DNA of 64,000 nucleotides from Miscanthus floridulus (lineage: Eukaryota > Streptophyta > Magnoliopsida > Poales > Poaceae). Position 1 is the first letter of the stretch. Each line of letters begins with the position of its first letter. Location of the stretch: the NCBI RefSeq assembly GCF_019320115.1, contig NC_089588.1, forward strand, positions 112,964,733 to 113,028,732, in the 5' to 3' direction. Positions 23,436 to 34,799 of this stretch are shown piece by piece. The translations under genes were made by a program, and so were the position numbers. A model generated the notes under the pieces. That model made no database searches. It worked only from the letters and a program-made list of their open reading frames with translations, and was not told the origin of the DNA.

Positions 23436-23605
23436 TCAGTCTTCAGCATCCGTGCCCATATCGGACGAAACCTCATCTTCATCTGAGAAGTACACCAACT
23501 CCTCAGGATCCTCCTCCTCTTCTTCATTCTCGATTTCTCCTGGAGCTATAATTATTTCTTCATCGGTAACTTCACCATCCCCATGAGGTGGATGAAGTTG
23601 AGCGT
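23436..23605 (-). pseudogene. Element B ORF1, C-terminal part (right of CACTA in minus-strand order)
   Basis: This continues the frame started at 35795 after the CACTA insertion. It is very acidic, with a run of Glu (about EEEEEDPEEL) and a DEDEVSSDMGTDAED end, stopping at TGA 23436-23438. Bases 23603-23605 are the CGT target duplication. Counting that triplet once, the two parts keep a common frame of 179 codons including the stop. The gap from here to the gag-pol start at 23276 is short (about 160 bp). Confidence 0.8.
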
Positions 23606-24030
23606 CACTACTAACTTTGGACCCTTATGCCACGTTTTTTTGTCGCAATGGCAAGATTTGGTTGCAATAAGGGGTGTTATCGCAACCATTTGCACTTTCG
23701 GTTGCGATAGACAGAATTTTTGCCACGCAAATTATTTTGTGGCCGTGAGTGCGAAGATCGTTGCAATAAGTAAGTGCTATCGCAACCAATGGTAAACCGG
23801 TTGCAATAAGTGGTTACTGTTGCCACGATTTGATTTGCGTTGCGGGCAGTTTTATTGGCGTTGCAATACTGAGATGATATTGCAACTCTTTAGTTGATGG
23901 TTGCAAAAGCGCGTCTATGTTGCAACGAATATGATTCGTTGTATGTAATAGTCGCTTGCGTTGCAAAAGAGTTGTACATATAGCAACGAAAAAATAAATC
24001 GTTGCAATCACTAAGGTTCAGGACCACTAC
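23606..24030. repeat. Left subterminal repeats of the CACTA element
   Basis: Many variants of GGTTGCAATAAG, TTGCAACG and CGTGGCAA occur in both orientations, with spacings of 15-40 bp. In known CACTA elements such repeats bind the TnpA-type protein. The right end (34800-35425) has the same motifs. Confidence 0.8.
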
Positions 24031-24067
24031 GCTTTTAGGAAAAATTAAAAAAAATAAAAGATGTGTA

Positions 24068-24326
24068 CTCCCTCCGTACTAAAAAATAAAGTCGTTTTGG
24101 ACAAGGCTTGGGCCAAACATTGAGAATATAAATCATGAATAACTTTTAAGTTGTTGAGTTTGGAAATGTGAAAGCCATATAAATAGATTTGTCTCGAAAA
24201 ATACTTTCATAAAAATATACATATATCACTTTTTGATAAATATTTTTATAAAAACAAAGAGTCAAAGTAATACTTTGAAGACCGTGTCGTTGTAAAAAAC
24301 GACTTTATTTTTTAGTATGGAGGGAG
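24068..24326. mobile_element. Stowaway MITE (259 bp)
   Basis: The terminal inverted repeat is CTCCCTCCGTACTAAAAAAT at the left and its complement ending GGAGGGAG at the right. TA target duplications are at 24066-24067 and 24327-24328. This is a textbook Tc1/mariner-related MITE of grasses with no coding capacity. Confidence 0.95.
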
Positions 24327-24329
24327 TAA

Positions 24330-24735
24330 CCAGGTTTCGAACATGAGACTCTAAAGGAAAGCTACTAACCACTACACCGTAATTGTGTTCTTGTCATTAG
24401 TAGCCACGGAAGCTTATACAAATTAAAAACACGTCTTGTATGTAATAGTCTCTTGCGTTGCAAAAAGATTGTACATATAGCAACGAAAGACTAAATCGTT
24501 GCAATACCATAGGTTCTCGAGCACAATGGTTAAGTAAAAAAAATTAAATAAAAAATCACCATCAGGATTTGAACCTGGGACGTCAGAGTTCAAAAGATAG
24601 GTACTTACCACTGCACCATATATGTGTTTGTGTCATTAGTAGTCACAGGAACAGAACCTGGGACCTCAGAGCTCAGAAGATAGGTGCTTACCACTACATA
24701 TATGTGTTTGTGTCATTAGTAGTCACAGGAACATA
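24330..24735 (-). repeat. Three tRNA-like modules in the CACTA left end
   Basis: Read on the minus strand, each copy has an A-box-like TGTAGTGGTTAGTA, about 30 bases, then a B-box-like GTTCGAAACC (or GTTCAAATCC in a second copy). Copies are near 24333-24390, 24555-24620 and 24645-24700, the last with the A-box eroded. A second shared segment, 'TGTGTTTGTGTCATTAGTAG' and variants, follows each. The last two copies form a ~80-bp direct duplication. They could be a tRNA-derived SINE fragment amplified with the element. A tRNA gene is unlikely, because no cloverleaf or acceptor stem is evident. Confidence 0.5.
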
Positions 24736-24739
24736 TACA

Positions 24740-25600
24740 AAATAACGTAGAACCCGTTTAGGTATTGAAACAGGATCGGATCTGGTATAGTGGTGTACGT
24801 ACATAGGCATCGTCGCTTCCTCTTTCCAAGGCGTCGTCGCAGACGCCTCTTTCACCAGGCGACGTCACAGCCTCCCTGCACTCCTGCAGCCACTGGTGTC
24901 CCTGTCGCCGGTGCCACTGGATCGCCGTGCCCTCACCGCTCTTCACACAGACATCCTAGTCTGCCTGACCAGGCAATTTTCTACTACTCAATAACAGGCA
25001 GCTCATAGGCAGGTGAAATATCCAGGTAACTACTCCAGGGTAGCATCCAAACAGCCCAAAAACTCATGCGGGCTGCTAGTGCACAGCAGGTCTCCACGCC
25101 CATGTTCAAAGCATATTATTATATATATGAACACATAAAATCTTCAAAAACACAAACTTACAACATCAGTACTGTCTCATTACTTGAAAACATCTGACGG
25201 CACATTATCAACACAGTAATTATATGGAGCAGAAAAGGGTACAAACGATGGGAGGATTTGCTCTTTGCACTTGATGGATCCATCCATCCACTGACCACTG
25301 ATCAGTTCCAGAACACACCATAGACTTAGGAAACTGAACACAGGTTATGCACACCATAGACATTAATTGCATATAGTGGTTCCCATCATCATGGCACTTG
25401 CCAAATATACATTATTTCTTCCAAACTAACCTACCAGGTGTCGCCAGATGTTGCCACAAACTACTAAGTCTGAGTTATATTCCCATCAGAGCAACCAATA
25501 AACTAATACGACATAGTTGTAGTGGTTGCAGACATACCAACACACTACCTACCAGCATCAGCATGCACTACTTGCATTTATTTATACTACACCAAAAGAG
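24740..25600. other. CACTA interior, no gene recognised
   Basis: A short GC-rich segment (24790-24950) is open in several frames but has no recognisable domain. The remainder is ordinary AT-rich sequence. I see no other repeat or gene here. Confidence 0.4.
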
Positions 25601-25621
25601 AACTACATATCAGCATGCACT

Positions 25622-26905
25622 TCAGTTCCTCGGCTTGTACTTCTGCTTGATCTCCTGGTAGAGCTTATCAAATCTGTTTTCAACATCACGCTTTGCCTTC
25701 TTCGCATACTTGTCCGCATAGTGATCGATGGAGCCTTTGGCATCGTCCTTAGCCAGCTCAATTGTCCATTTGAGCTTGTCCATGGCTTCAGGATGATGAT
25801 GTTCTTCGAACGCAGAAAGGTCATAACTGTCATCGTGTACAAAGCAAATGACCCAGACTTGTCTTCCTCAACACTGTCATCGGGAACCTTCAAACAATAA
25901 AACATAGTTGTGTATGCTGTCATGACTAAATTGAGACTGAAACAGGACTCTCATTTTCCTTTCATCACAGTATGTTTGGTTAAGGTGCACGAGCAAGCCA
26001 GTAGAACCTATACAACCCCAGTACAGTAACCAAGTTCTACAGCTGTCATCCAGTTAGTCAAAACCTGCACCAGTATGAATGTATAATGCCAACACGACTT
26101 GCATGTGGTTCCTTTCCGAACTACAAACTACAAATGATTTTGGATTTCAACTTATATAGGATATATCAATGCGGATACAGATGCATAAAGCTTTAATAGA
26201 AAACTTATAGCTACAAACAATCATTGAGATCTAAGGACATAGCAAATCATATCTATCAAATAGAAAATTGCTAGATTCATAGCATTGCTTCAGTTAATTG
26301 AAAAGAACTAATGTAGTTAGCAACCATACGTCAAAAAGAAAATTGCTTAATACCAGGTGCTAACTGCTGACATCGAGGCTATGGAATGTTTAGTTTAGGT
26401 GGTACAAGAACTTCACAGACATGGGTAACACAAATGTCTAGAAACCTATTACTAATTTGAAGGGCTATTTTGGTAACGAATTATTCGAGACACGGCAACC
26501 CTGCTATGTCCCCATCCAAGCACCGGGCACCACCCGTGCTCATCGCCCCCAAGCCACGAAACTCTAACTCTCAATGGCATCCAAATCTCACACAGCGCAC
26601 CAAAGGGGGAAAATCGCTCTTACCTTCTTCGATGAGGTGGAAGGCGCCCATTTGCCCCTCTTCACGCTGGAGACCGAAACCTTTTCCTTGCCTCCGCTGG
26701 ACGCTGCCCCTTTGCCGCGCTTTCCTCCGGTCGCCCAAACCTCCAATGCCAACCGCATTGTGGCCGGATCGCCGTCGACGTCGGTGTCGTAGTCGAACAA
26801 GGTACACCTCGCGCGCGGGGCGAACTGGCCGCGTGAGTTGCACGCTTGGGTCCGGGTGTTGTGGCCGCGCTTGCTGCTTGACATGGTCGACGACTCCGCC
26901 GCCAC
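25622..26905 (-). pseudogene. Captured gene fragment of unknown function in the CACTA element
   Basis: On the minus strand a GC-rich first exon starts at 26905 (or the next Met at 26884) and reaches a good donor, TCGAAGAAG|GTAAG, at about 26627. A final coding segment near 25870-25622 is highly charged and probably helical (WTIELAKDDAKGS then ADKYAKKAKRDVENRFDK), ending EIKQKYKPRN and TGA at 25622-25624. An acceptor-like AG precedes it in the right frame. The base composition (GC-rich exon in AT-rich element) suggests a piece of a host gene picked up by the transposon. I do not recognise the family. Linking the two exons is inference. Confidence 0.4.
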
Positions 26906-27172
26906 CTTCGTCGCCGCCTGGGGGATTCAATCCGCCGCCGCCTCCGTCGCTCGTGCCTCGTGGGAGTCACGGGTGGGGAATGCGGGGGGTCACGAACTCA
27001 CGGGATGGGGAGGGTGTACGGGAGAAGGAAGTGGCCGGTGCGGGACTGTTTTGAGGAAACGAAGTGGGCCGGTCCATTGACGTAGTGTGTTGGCTGTTGC
27101 CCAAACGTTGGTACATTAGTGCCACCTCGCCAACGTAGGGAGATGAAACATAGCTTAAAAGTTGAAGGGACT

Positions 27173-27442
27173 GAGGATTTGTTTAATTGGGCTTTTGGCT
27201 TGCTTTTGGAGGCTACTTTTTCATCTGTTTTTTCATAGTATATTTTTGAAAGCTGCTTTGACTCTGCTTTTGGCTTTCTACTTTTCAAAATTAGTGGAAT
27301 AAAAAGCTCTTCCATAGTTGTTTCAAAAGAGATAAAGATAGAAGTTATATTTTATATTTGTTTAACCAAACAGCTTTCAGCTTTTCTACAGCTCACAGCC
27401 CATAGCAGTTTTTTCTCACAACCACAGCTCAACCAAACACAC
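27173..27442. mobile_element. Degenerate foldback MITE
   Basis: The left end 'TTTGTTTAATTGGGCTTTTGGCTTGC' in pieces mirrors the right end, whose complement begins GGTGTGTTTGGTTGAGCTGTGG. The interior repeats the 'GCTTTTGGCTTTC' and 'CAGCTTTCAGC' words typical of a common grass hAT-like MITE. The target duplication is not clear. Confidence 0.45.
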
Positions 27443-27576
27443 CTGAACCTCATTAAACTTCTTCTAGCATACGCCATTCTAAAAAAATGCACATAATTGG
27501 ACCTGCTTGGGCCAGGTTGCTTTGCTGAGCTCCCTGGTGAGGAGACTGGTCTTTTTGTAGGCCCGTACAGTGCAAA

Positions 27577-28200
27577 AAATTTTAACTCTGTTTTTTATAT
27601 TTTTTGAACTTTTTAAATTGAACATTCTAACTGTATTTAAAATTTTTGAAAACCTATTTATATCATTCCAACTTTTTTTTACTTTTTAAATTAAACATTC
27701 CAACTTTTTTTAATGTAATATAAAAAAACTCGACCGGGGGGCTAAGACTGCCCCCGCAGCATTACAAATAAGAAAAAGAACTTTCTCACCTGGCCGAGAA
27801 AAACCCAAACCCCCGCGCCCACCCTTACACGGTGGCTTTCCATCGCCCAAGTGAGAATTGGGCCGGTGCCCCCCAAGTGCTTTGGTTATGGGGACGAGCG
27901 AGGAGATTTTTTTAACCTCAGCCTGAAATTCACTCCCACGGGAAGTCAAACTCAGAACCTGAGTGCCGCTGGGTCACCTAACCCTTTGAGCTAGGCGCCC
28001 TTTGGCTTTAATATAATATTCCAACTACTACTACTTTTACCACTTCTAGTTCTTTTTTATATTTTTTAACTTTTAAAATTGAACATTACAACAACATTTA
28101 AAATTTTTGAAAACCTATTTATATCATTCCAACTTTTTTGTTTAACTTTTTAAATTGACCATTCCAACTTTTTGAATATAATATTCCAACTACTACTACT
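27577..28200. repeat. Local AT-rich direct duplication interrupted by a SINE
   Basis: The segment with 'AAATTTTTGAAAACCTATTT' and 'TATCATTCCAACTTTTTT' occurs at about 27632-27680 and again at about 28098-28140. 'CCAACTACTACTACTTTTAC' is also repeated near 28022 and 28186. The SINE at 27722-28006 lies in the middle. The copies differ by small indels. Confidence 0.65.
27722..28006 (-). mobile_element. tRNA-derived SINE
   Basis: On the minus strand it starts GGGCGCCTAGCTCAAAGGGT (A-box region), has a B-box-like GGTTCTGAGTTTGACT about 35 bases on, and ends in a T-rich tail (GAGTTTTTTT). A 13-bp target duplication with one mismatch, TTTAATGTAATAT and TTTAATATAATAT, is at 27709-27721 and 28007-28019. 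The body resembles the Au-type SINEs of grasses. It has internal RNA polymerase III promoter boxes and no coding capacity. Confidence 0.85.
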
Positions 28201-28229
28201 TTTACTACTTCTAGTGCTACTACTACTAT

Positions 28230-29241
28230 TGCTACTACTACTTTTGCAGTGGTGTTGGTACCCACGGCGAAACCTTAGAGGGGTGTAAAAGAGGCTTGGA
28301 GGACTTTGTAATAGCCTTGTAGTGTGACCCCGCGAAGCTCCTAGGTAGTGTGAACCGTGATGTGGAAAACATGACTCATGGTAAAAGTGTGCAATCTCTG
28401 TAGAGTGTAAAACCAATATATCAGCCGTGCTCACGGACAAGATCGACTTGGACTTCTTCAAGATTAGATGGCTCTGGTTCGTTTTGGGTGGTTCCCTTGG
28501 TAAGGGAATGGTTGGTTCAGTTGGGAGCTTGGATGGAATCCAAGTGTTGGTTTGGTTCTCTGAGGAGAAGGCAGAATTCACCTAGTAATTAGGTGCAAAG
28601 GAATTAAGGAAATTAGAACGTGTCTCTTAGGCGCTGGTGTCAAACAAAGTTAGTCTATCCTTGATATAAGCCTCATGTCATGTACGAATAAATTGATCCT
28701 AGCATACATATGTTGTGCATTCGATTTTGATTCTGGCATACGCAGCCGCCGAGCTCGGGCGAAACCCTAGCGCGGTCTCCCTCTTCCTCGACCTGGCCCC
28801 GTGGCTTTTACCATTTTTTAGTTATAGAGACAAGCCCTCTCGAGAGAAATTTGGCTCCCAAATTTTCCCAAAAAACATAGATAAAATGAATTTCTCTGTG
28901 TCGGTTGGAACAAATTATAAATTGAATTGTGTGTACTCCTACTGAAAAAATTATGTAAATATATATTTAAATTGTATGTATGCAAAAGTTATATTTGAAA
29001 AACTGCCCATATAAAATTATGACATGAATTTGATCGTGTTTTAGGTTTTACCATAGCACTATCACGGGCATACTACTAATATTTTTTAGGATCTATCTAT
29101 TCCTCACCCGAGTGAGCAATTACTCGATTTTTTTCGTCCTTCCGATGGCACTGTCCATCGTACTACTCGCCCCCGCCGCCGCCCACTGCCCCGCCATGGT
29201 GATTAGAACAAATTCCAAATTTAATTGTGTGTACTACTGAA

Positions 29242-29246
<5 letters not shown>
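28230..29246. other. Unassigned CACTA interior with repeat-like sequence
   Basis: About 28260-28630 has the look of a dispersed grass repeat: few stops in some frames and many short words with recent-gene composition, but I cannot name its family. 28710-28860 is a short GC-rich stretch like a gene 5' end. A block near 28905-28970 ('AATTGTGTGTACT...TGAAAAAATTAT') recurs at 29219-29250, so there is a local duplication. No gene is supported. Confidence 0.35.

Positions 29247-29301
<55 letters not shown>
29247..29301. repeat. (TA)n microsatellite
   Basis: About 27 uninterrupted TA dinucleotides. They expand the corresponding ATATATTTAAAT stretch of the duplicated block at 28958-28970. Confidence 0.95.
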
Positions 29302-29304
<3 letters not shown>

Positions 29305-29311
29305 AATGGTA

Positions 29312-29597
29312 CTCCCTCAGTCCCATAATACTGGACGTCCAAGCGTTAAAAGAAGTATCAAAATAGATGACGTTTTAGCTTGCTTCCTCCATCAGTGCAT
29401 GCGCAGCAGCCTTTGGCCCATGTGCTCGGCACCCGCTCACTCTCTCTATCTGCTCGGCACCCTCTCTCTACATGTCCATTCACTGCCATTCACGGCAGCC
29501 TTTTGACAGAGGAAGTAGGGGCAAACAGGTCATTTGTTGGCTTCCTTGGTAATCTCCCCCAACTCCTACGACGACAAGCATTATGGGACAGAGAAAA
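29312..29597. mobile_element. Stowaway-like MITE (about 286 bp)
   Basis: The left end is CTCCCTCAGTCCCATAAT preceded by TA. The right end is ATTATGGGACAGAG followed by AAAATA, a degenerate form of the expected GGAGTA. The second half of the right terminus has mutated, so the exact end is approximate. Confidence 0.75.
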
Positions 29598-30181
29598 TAT
29601 GTATGCAAAGTTTTATTTGAAAAATGATCGTGTGTATCAAAAATGTCAGACCGTTTAAAACCCACGTGAAGGCGCCAAAACGAAGGCTCAAAACCACAAC
29701 ACGTGCCTGATTTCCTCCCAAAATTTTCCAAAGTTTCCCACCGCGCCAAATTTCTGTGCACAAATGAAAAAAAGAAAAAAGCGCCATATATCGTCGGTTC
29801 CTCCCCCCGTACCTGCCTATTCGTATCCCCTCCCCCAAAATTAGACCGCGATCCGTCCAGGAGCCCCCGATGCCGCCTCCATGAGGGCCATGGCGCCGCC
29901 GCCTCCTTCCAGGACGCCCCCGACGCTGCCTGCGTCCAGGACGCCGCCGACGTCGCCTCCAGCCAGGACGTCGCTTCCTCCTCAGGGCATCAGCGCCAGC
30001 AACAACGCCACCGCCTTGGGCGCCCATCGATATATTGAAGCCACCCTCGAACTAGAAGATGAACATGGGTTCTCTCGTCCATATAGCACCAGGTAGATTG
30101 TTGGCTTTGGCTGCTGTCATCAGAAATCTAGTTTATTAGATTCCTGTTTGTTAGCACCAGGTAGATTGTTGGGGCTTTAGT

Positions 30182-31364
30182 TAGGGATGCAAACGGGTGC
30201 AGGTTTGCCTGCAACCTGCTAAATCCAGCCTGCAAAAAATCCTTCGCGGGAACCTGTGCTTGCCTAGCAGGCTTAAGCGGGAGTAACCTGTAATGCCTCT
30301 TAGGCTTAAGCCCACTGAGCAGTCTTCCTTGATCTCCCAGATGGTTTGCTTTTCATCCTGTAGTGTTGCTGTTGCGTGTGATCTCTTGTGGTTCTTGAAC
30401 TTTCTGATATGGACTAGCATGTAAATGGACTGTACAGTTTGGATGCAGCCCTGATTGACTAGATGCGCTATACATTTATTGTTAGAAACATTGCTCTTTA
30501 ATTTAGTTCTGTTCGTGCTTCTGTCCTTGTTTATTTCTTCAGCCGTTGCCGTTGTCATGACCAGAGTGGCTTCTTTTTGTTAGAGGCCTGTAATTGGTTA
30601 TTTTACATGTGAAGTTCCTAATTTGTGGCCTTAACATTGGTTATTTTACATGTGGAGTTGTGGTCCTCATTTGCTTGCTCCCCCTCAGCCTCCCATGCCT
30701 GCAGTGGCTGATCCAGAAAATTAGCAGTCGGTTAGCACTGATAAAAGTTAGTTTTGGACTGCAATAGTAAACCTTAAGCGTAGGCAAATTTTCCTGACAA
30801 CCATCGACGCATTTCTAATCAAATCAGGAGCCCAGTGAAATTGCTACTATAAATCAGTCGCTAGATTCTTTCAGACAAGACAGTGGTGCGGAGAAAGCAA
30901 AGCGTGCTGTGTCCTCTGCAGGGTCTTCCATTGCTCGCAATTGAAAGCAGGCTTCCGGCGGGTGTCTGCAAGCCTGCATGTGTTTTGCTGCTAAGCCCAG
31001 CAGGTGGATGCGGGCAGCGAGCTGTATACTAGGGGTCAGTTTGGTTGCCGAAATTTTTGGCAAAACGACACTGTAGTGTTTTCGTTGTTATTTGGTAATT
31101 AGTGTCCAATCATAATTTAATTAGGCTTAAAAGATTCGTCTCGTGGATTTCGTCTAAACTGTGTAATTAGTTTTATTTTTTATTTATATTTAATGCTTCA
31201 TACATGCATCCAAAGATTCGATGTGACGAAAAATCTTGAAAAATTTAGCATTTTGGGAGGAAACTAAACAGGGCCTAGTAGGAACCTGCAGGAGTAGCAA
31301 AATATACTAGCGGTTGATGCAGTTATCCGCGGGCCGCCTGCAGGTAGTCCTGCTTGCATCCCTA
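30182..31364. mobile_element. hAT-like element with split 8-bp target duplication
   Basis: Terminal inverted repeats TAGGGATGCAAACGGGTGCA (left) and TGCTTGCATCCCTA (right) are typical of hAT elements. The left target duplication is GCTTTAGT at 30174-30181. The right copy, GCTTTAGT at 31636-31643, is displaced by the MITE at 31365-31632, which inserted exactly at the right end. The interior has no transposase. It lies in the presumed first intron of the TnpA-like gene and holds a second MITE (31032-31274). Confidence 0.85.
31032..31274. mobile_element. MITE with CTA target duplication (copy 1)
   Basis: Ends GGGGTCAGTTTGGTT and AAACTAAACAGGGC are inverted. CTA flanks it at 31029-31031 and 31275-31277. 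It carries the widespread 'AGATTCGTCTCG' and 'CTGTGTAATTAG' words of a PIF/Harbinger-like grass MITE. It is in inverse orientation to copy 2. Confidence 0.85.
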
Positions 31365-31632
31365 AGCCATGTTTAGTTTTCACCAAACTTCCAACTTTGA
31401 CACTATAAAAAAGAAGATTTTCCATCACATGAAACTTGCGGTACATGTATGGAGTACTAAATGTAGATGAAATCAAAAACTAATTGCACAGTTTGGTTGA
31501 ACTTTGCGAGACGAATCTTTTGAGCCTAATTAATCAATGTTTGGACAATAATCAACAAATACATTGCTACAGTGTTTGCCGTCCCATCAGACACTGTGCA
31601 AATGCCGATTCCGGCGCCAACTAAACGTGGCC
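31365..31632. mobile_element. MITE with CTA target duplication (copy 2)
   Basis: Ends AGCCATGTTTAGTT and AACTAAACGTGGCC are inverted, with CTA at 31362-31364 and 31633-31635. It contains GCGAGACGAATCTTTTGAGC, the complement of the related stretch in copy 1. It interrupts the boundary between the hAT-like element and its right target duplication. Confidence 0.88.
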
Positions 31633-33461
31633 CTAGCTTTAGTCCAGTTTAAGTACTTAGTTTATTAGATTCCACAATTTGTACAGGTCGCGGCATTGGA
31701 TGGTGATACTGTTTGGAAAACTTAGTTTCTGTTTGAGGCTTTGAGCTGTTTGACAGATCCATTAGCTATTTTTTTTTCTAGTACTACCTTTTCTTTTATA
31801 TTCTGAAACTTGCCAAATTAGTAATCATGCTTCTATTAATCTTGCTGTTCTTTTATATGCCAAATCAGTGAATCAGTTCTTGCCTTGATGTTGCTGTAAC
31901 CATATAGTAGAAAAGAATTTTAGCATTTGACAAGTAGCCAAGTGAGACACCTGTTATTTTTAATTGACAAAAAAAGCATGAGCATAAATTCTCCTGAATT
32001 ATAATTTCCTTAAAAATTTCAACTTCTGATTAACTGAATCTTTATTTCTTTTGGTTCATTTGATTTGATTTGACAAAGTGAAATTTAAGAATGCTATATT
32101 TGTGAGGTTTTCAGATCTGTTGAACTCTAGTTGATCTGAAAAATTAAAAGAGCTGCTATCAAGATCAACATGTTTATTCTTGCTTAAGTTAAGATTGTGC
32201 CAATGGGTAATACTTCACCTTTTTTAACATGTTTATTTATCAACCATTGTCCTATGTATGCAGTGCCACGGGTGAGATCTGGACTCTTTATGTTCATTGC
32301 AAGAGGGGACTTCCAGTGTAGCTTCAAGATGGTAATCATTAGATACACTTATCTGGTCCTTCCGTTGTATGATGCAATACTTGTGTGTTGAATTATATTT
32401 TGGCATCCTAGAGAGACAAAGAAACTGGTGAAGAGCCAAGTGATCATTTTCTTTAGAAGGCCACTCACACAAAACAGGGCAAATGGTCAAATTCTGTGTC
32501 ATTTGCAGTACATGTGAGTAAATCTTTCGTCAAGCCTTTTTTATAGCTGCTGGTTGTGTCAAGCAACTCTAACGGATTCTGTTATTCCATTTAGGAAAAC
32601 ATAGCCTTGAAAATGGGTGAGATTGAGTTAGAACCTGATAGACAAACACTTTCAGCTGCTGAGGAGAACATGATTTTCCAGTCATGCTACAAAGAAACCA
32701 CACAGATCAAATCATCCAGAGTACATGGGCATGGATACTTGGCTAAGTATCGAACTCGCAGAGAACTTATGAAAGAGAACCTTGAAGTACATGCACGTGC
32801 TGAAGCTACAGCCAAGGAGAAGAGAATTGCTTATGAAGTAGAGGTTGAGAAGCTGAAAGATCAGCTTGCGCACGAAGCTGCAGAAAGGGAAAGGGAGAAA
32901 GAAGAAAATAGGAGACAAATGCAAGAGGATCTGGAAAATGCTAAGATAGCACTAAAAAAAGAAATGAAGCAAAAATTTCTTAATATGCTAGCGCAGCACA
33001 AAGCAAGAACTATGAATCAGGTAATATTTTAGAATATTTTTTTATCCTTCGTCCTTTTAATAAACTTATGATTATAATGCCTAATCTTTTACCTCAATAT
33101 TTGTATGTGTAGAGTACCCCGCAAAACAATGACAACATACAAATTGCACCAACCACACAAGAGGACGATGAGACTGGTGAACATGCAAATGATGAAAATA
33201 AAGATGCGTTACAGCAGGTAATGACATTATTGCACTATGTTCCAAGTAATCTTGAGCTATGTACCTTAAAGTCTAGGTAAAACAGATTGAACAATTTAAT
33301 CTTTGTAGACACAGCCAGGAAGCGTTGTCACCGTACAAAAAGATGCAGCACCACCTACTACTCCAGTAAAAATACTACTATTGTCAGCAGAAATCTTTTC
33401 AAAGAAAACGCTGCAAATGTGGCAGCACCGAAGACATATATCGCTCAACAGCAGCCGATGA

Positions 33462-34799
33462 ATAGAAGAAGAAATCCTAAAAAGAAGGTAACAACTACAA
33501 TATGTTATCTGCTAATTGGAAACTAAATTGTGCTCATTTTATCATAACTCTTTTCTGGACAGACCTGCACTAACACTACCATGCCATGAGAAATAGATAT
33601 GATTTGGATGTAATTCTTGTTTTGCTGTGTTCTTAAATACAGAGTGCACCAATCCGCAATTTATTGTGACATTGGTCTGCATTTATCTTTGTTGTCCCTG
33701 CGTGCTTATTAGACACATCTAATGCAAGAAAGGTTGCACCTACACCAAATATGTAAATAATTAGTTAAGGATTTAATTCTATTTCACCATTCCTAGTTAG
33801 TAACTCTGTTAGATGTCATGCACTCTTGCATCAATTTCTGAAAGTTTATCAAATGCGACCTTCCTTGTAGAACTAGGAAATGTAGGAAATACATTTATCA
33901 TACGTGCTGAAAACTGCAGCTTGTGCAGTTCTGATTGGGTGAATTATTCCATGTAGTAAATTATCTTTTCTGTGATACTTGATAATACCAAAGTTGTAGA
34001 GGCTTTAGAGATGTTTGTCGTCGTGAAAGTTCATGATTTTAGCCCTGGAGAATTGGGAGTTATGAATTTTAGATGTAGCCTGTCAGGTTTTGACCTAATT
34101 CCTCTGCACAGCAGTGGGCCTTTTTGATTTTCGACCTTGATAAGTTCAGAATCTGATTTTACAAATAACTAGAATGATGTAGATAATTTCACGGGGTTTC
34201 CATATTGTTAAAGAATATAATTTTTCGTTGTCTAGAACTGTAGTTATAATTTTTCTAAGCAACTGTACTACTGCTGCCTTAAAAATTAAGATACTTTGAC
34301 AGCAAAATGGTTGTATCTATAGCATTTCTTAATTTTTAGTTCTACTTTTGCTTAATTAAATTGACAGCACTCCTTCCATAGTTTTGATTAATTCTTCTTT
34401 TGCTTAATTACAATCATGTTCTATCTGAATCTCTTTACATTTTGTGCATGACGTAGTAAACCTAATATTTTGCTAATATCCCAATCTTATTCTTTTGGTC
34501 AGTAGGTGGACAAGGTTTAAGTGGGAGGCTGATAATCAAACGAGGACATAGCCAAGGTGATCACATGTTGCTGCTAGGAAAACCTCGAGGTGCTGCATAG
34601 ATGTTAGGAACTCTTGTACTGCTGCAAGTTTTAAAAAGTTGTGAAATAATGAGTGAACTGTACACTCGTTTATGATTTTAGCTACTATTTCAATGCTTTG
34701 TCAACTTATTGAATGATTGGTAATAAGTAATATATGTGAGTGCAACCGCTTTTGTTATGGTTTATTGTTTTTTGCAATGATGATTTATTAAACCACAAT
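33462..34799. other. CACTA interior between TnpA-like gene and right end
   Basis: AT-rich, without an open frame worth reporting. AG|GTGGACAAGGTTTAAGTGGG at about 34504 could be a further 3' exon or UTR. I see no other repeat. Confidence 0.35.

Larger units (their letters stand above)
29881..33461 (+). pseudogene. TnpA-like (Transposase_24-like) gene of the CACTA element, broken
   Basis: Four successive exons keep one frame across good splice sites: 32412-32513, 32595-33020, 33113-33217 and 33309-33461 (TGA). They encode ATHTKQGKW, a feature of the plant Ptta/En/Spm transposase family, then GHGYLAKYRTRRELMKE and a long charged coiled coil (roughly 32760-33000, rich in Glu, Lys and Arg). An in-frame TAG at 32454-32456 breaks the first of these exons. 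The GC-rich 29881-30091 block, which ends in a plausible donor AG|GTAGAT, may be the first exon, with a large intron holding a hAT-like element. In this superfamily TnpA binds the subterminal repeats. The 5' structure is uncertain. Confidence 0.6.

Noticed and set aside
24330..24735. Functional tRNA genes
   Set aside because: A-box and B-box words are present, but no acceptor stem or anticodon arm can be drawn and copies differ at key positions.
29247..29301. TA run as a TATA promoter
   Set aside because: It is a pure dinucleotide microsatellite with no initiator context or following gene.
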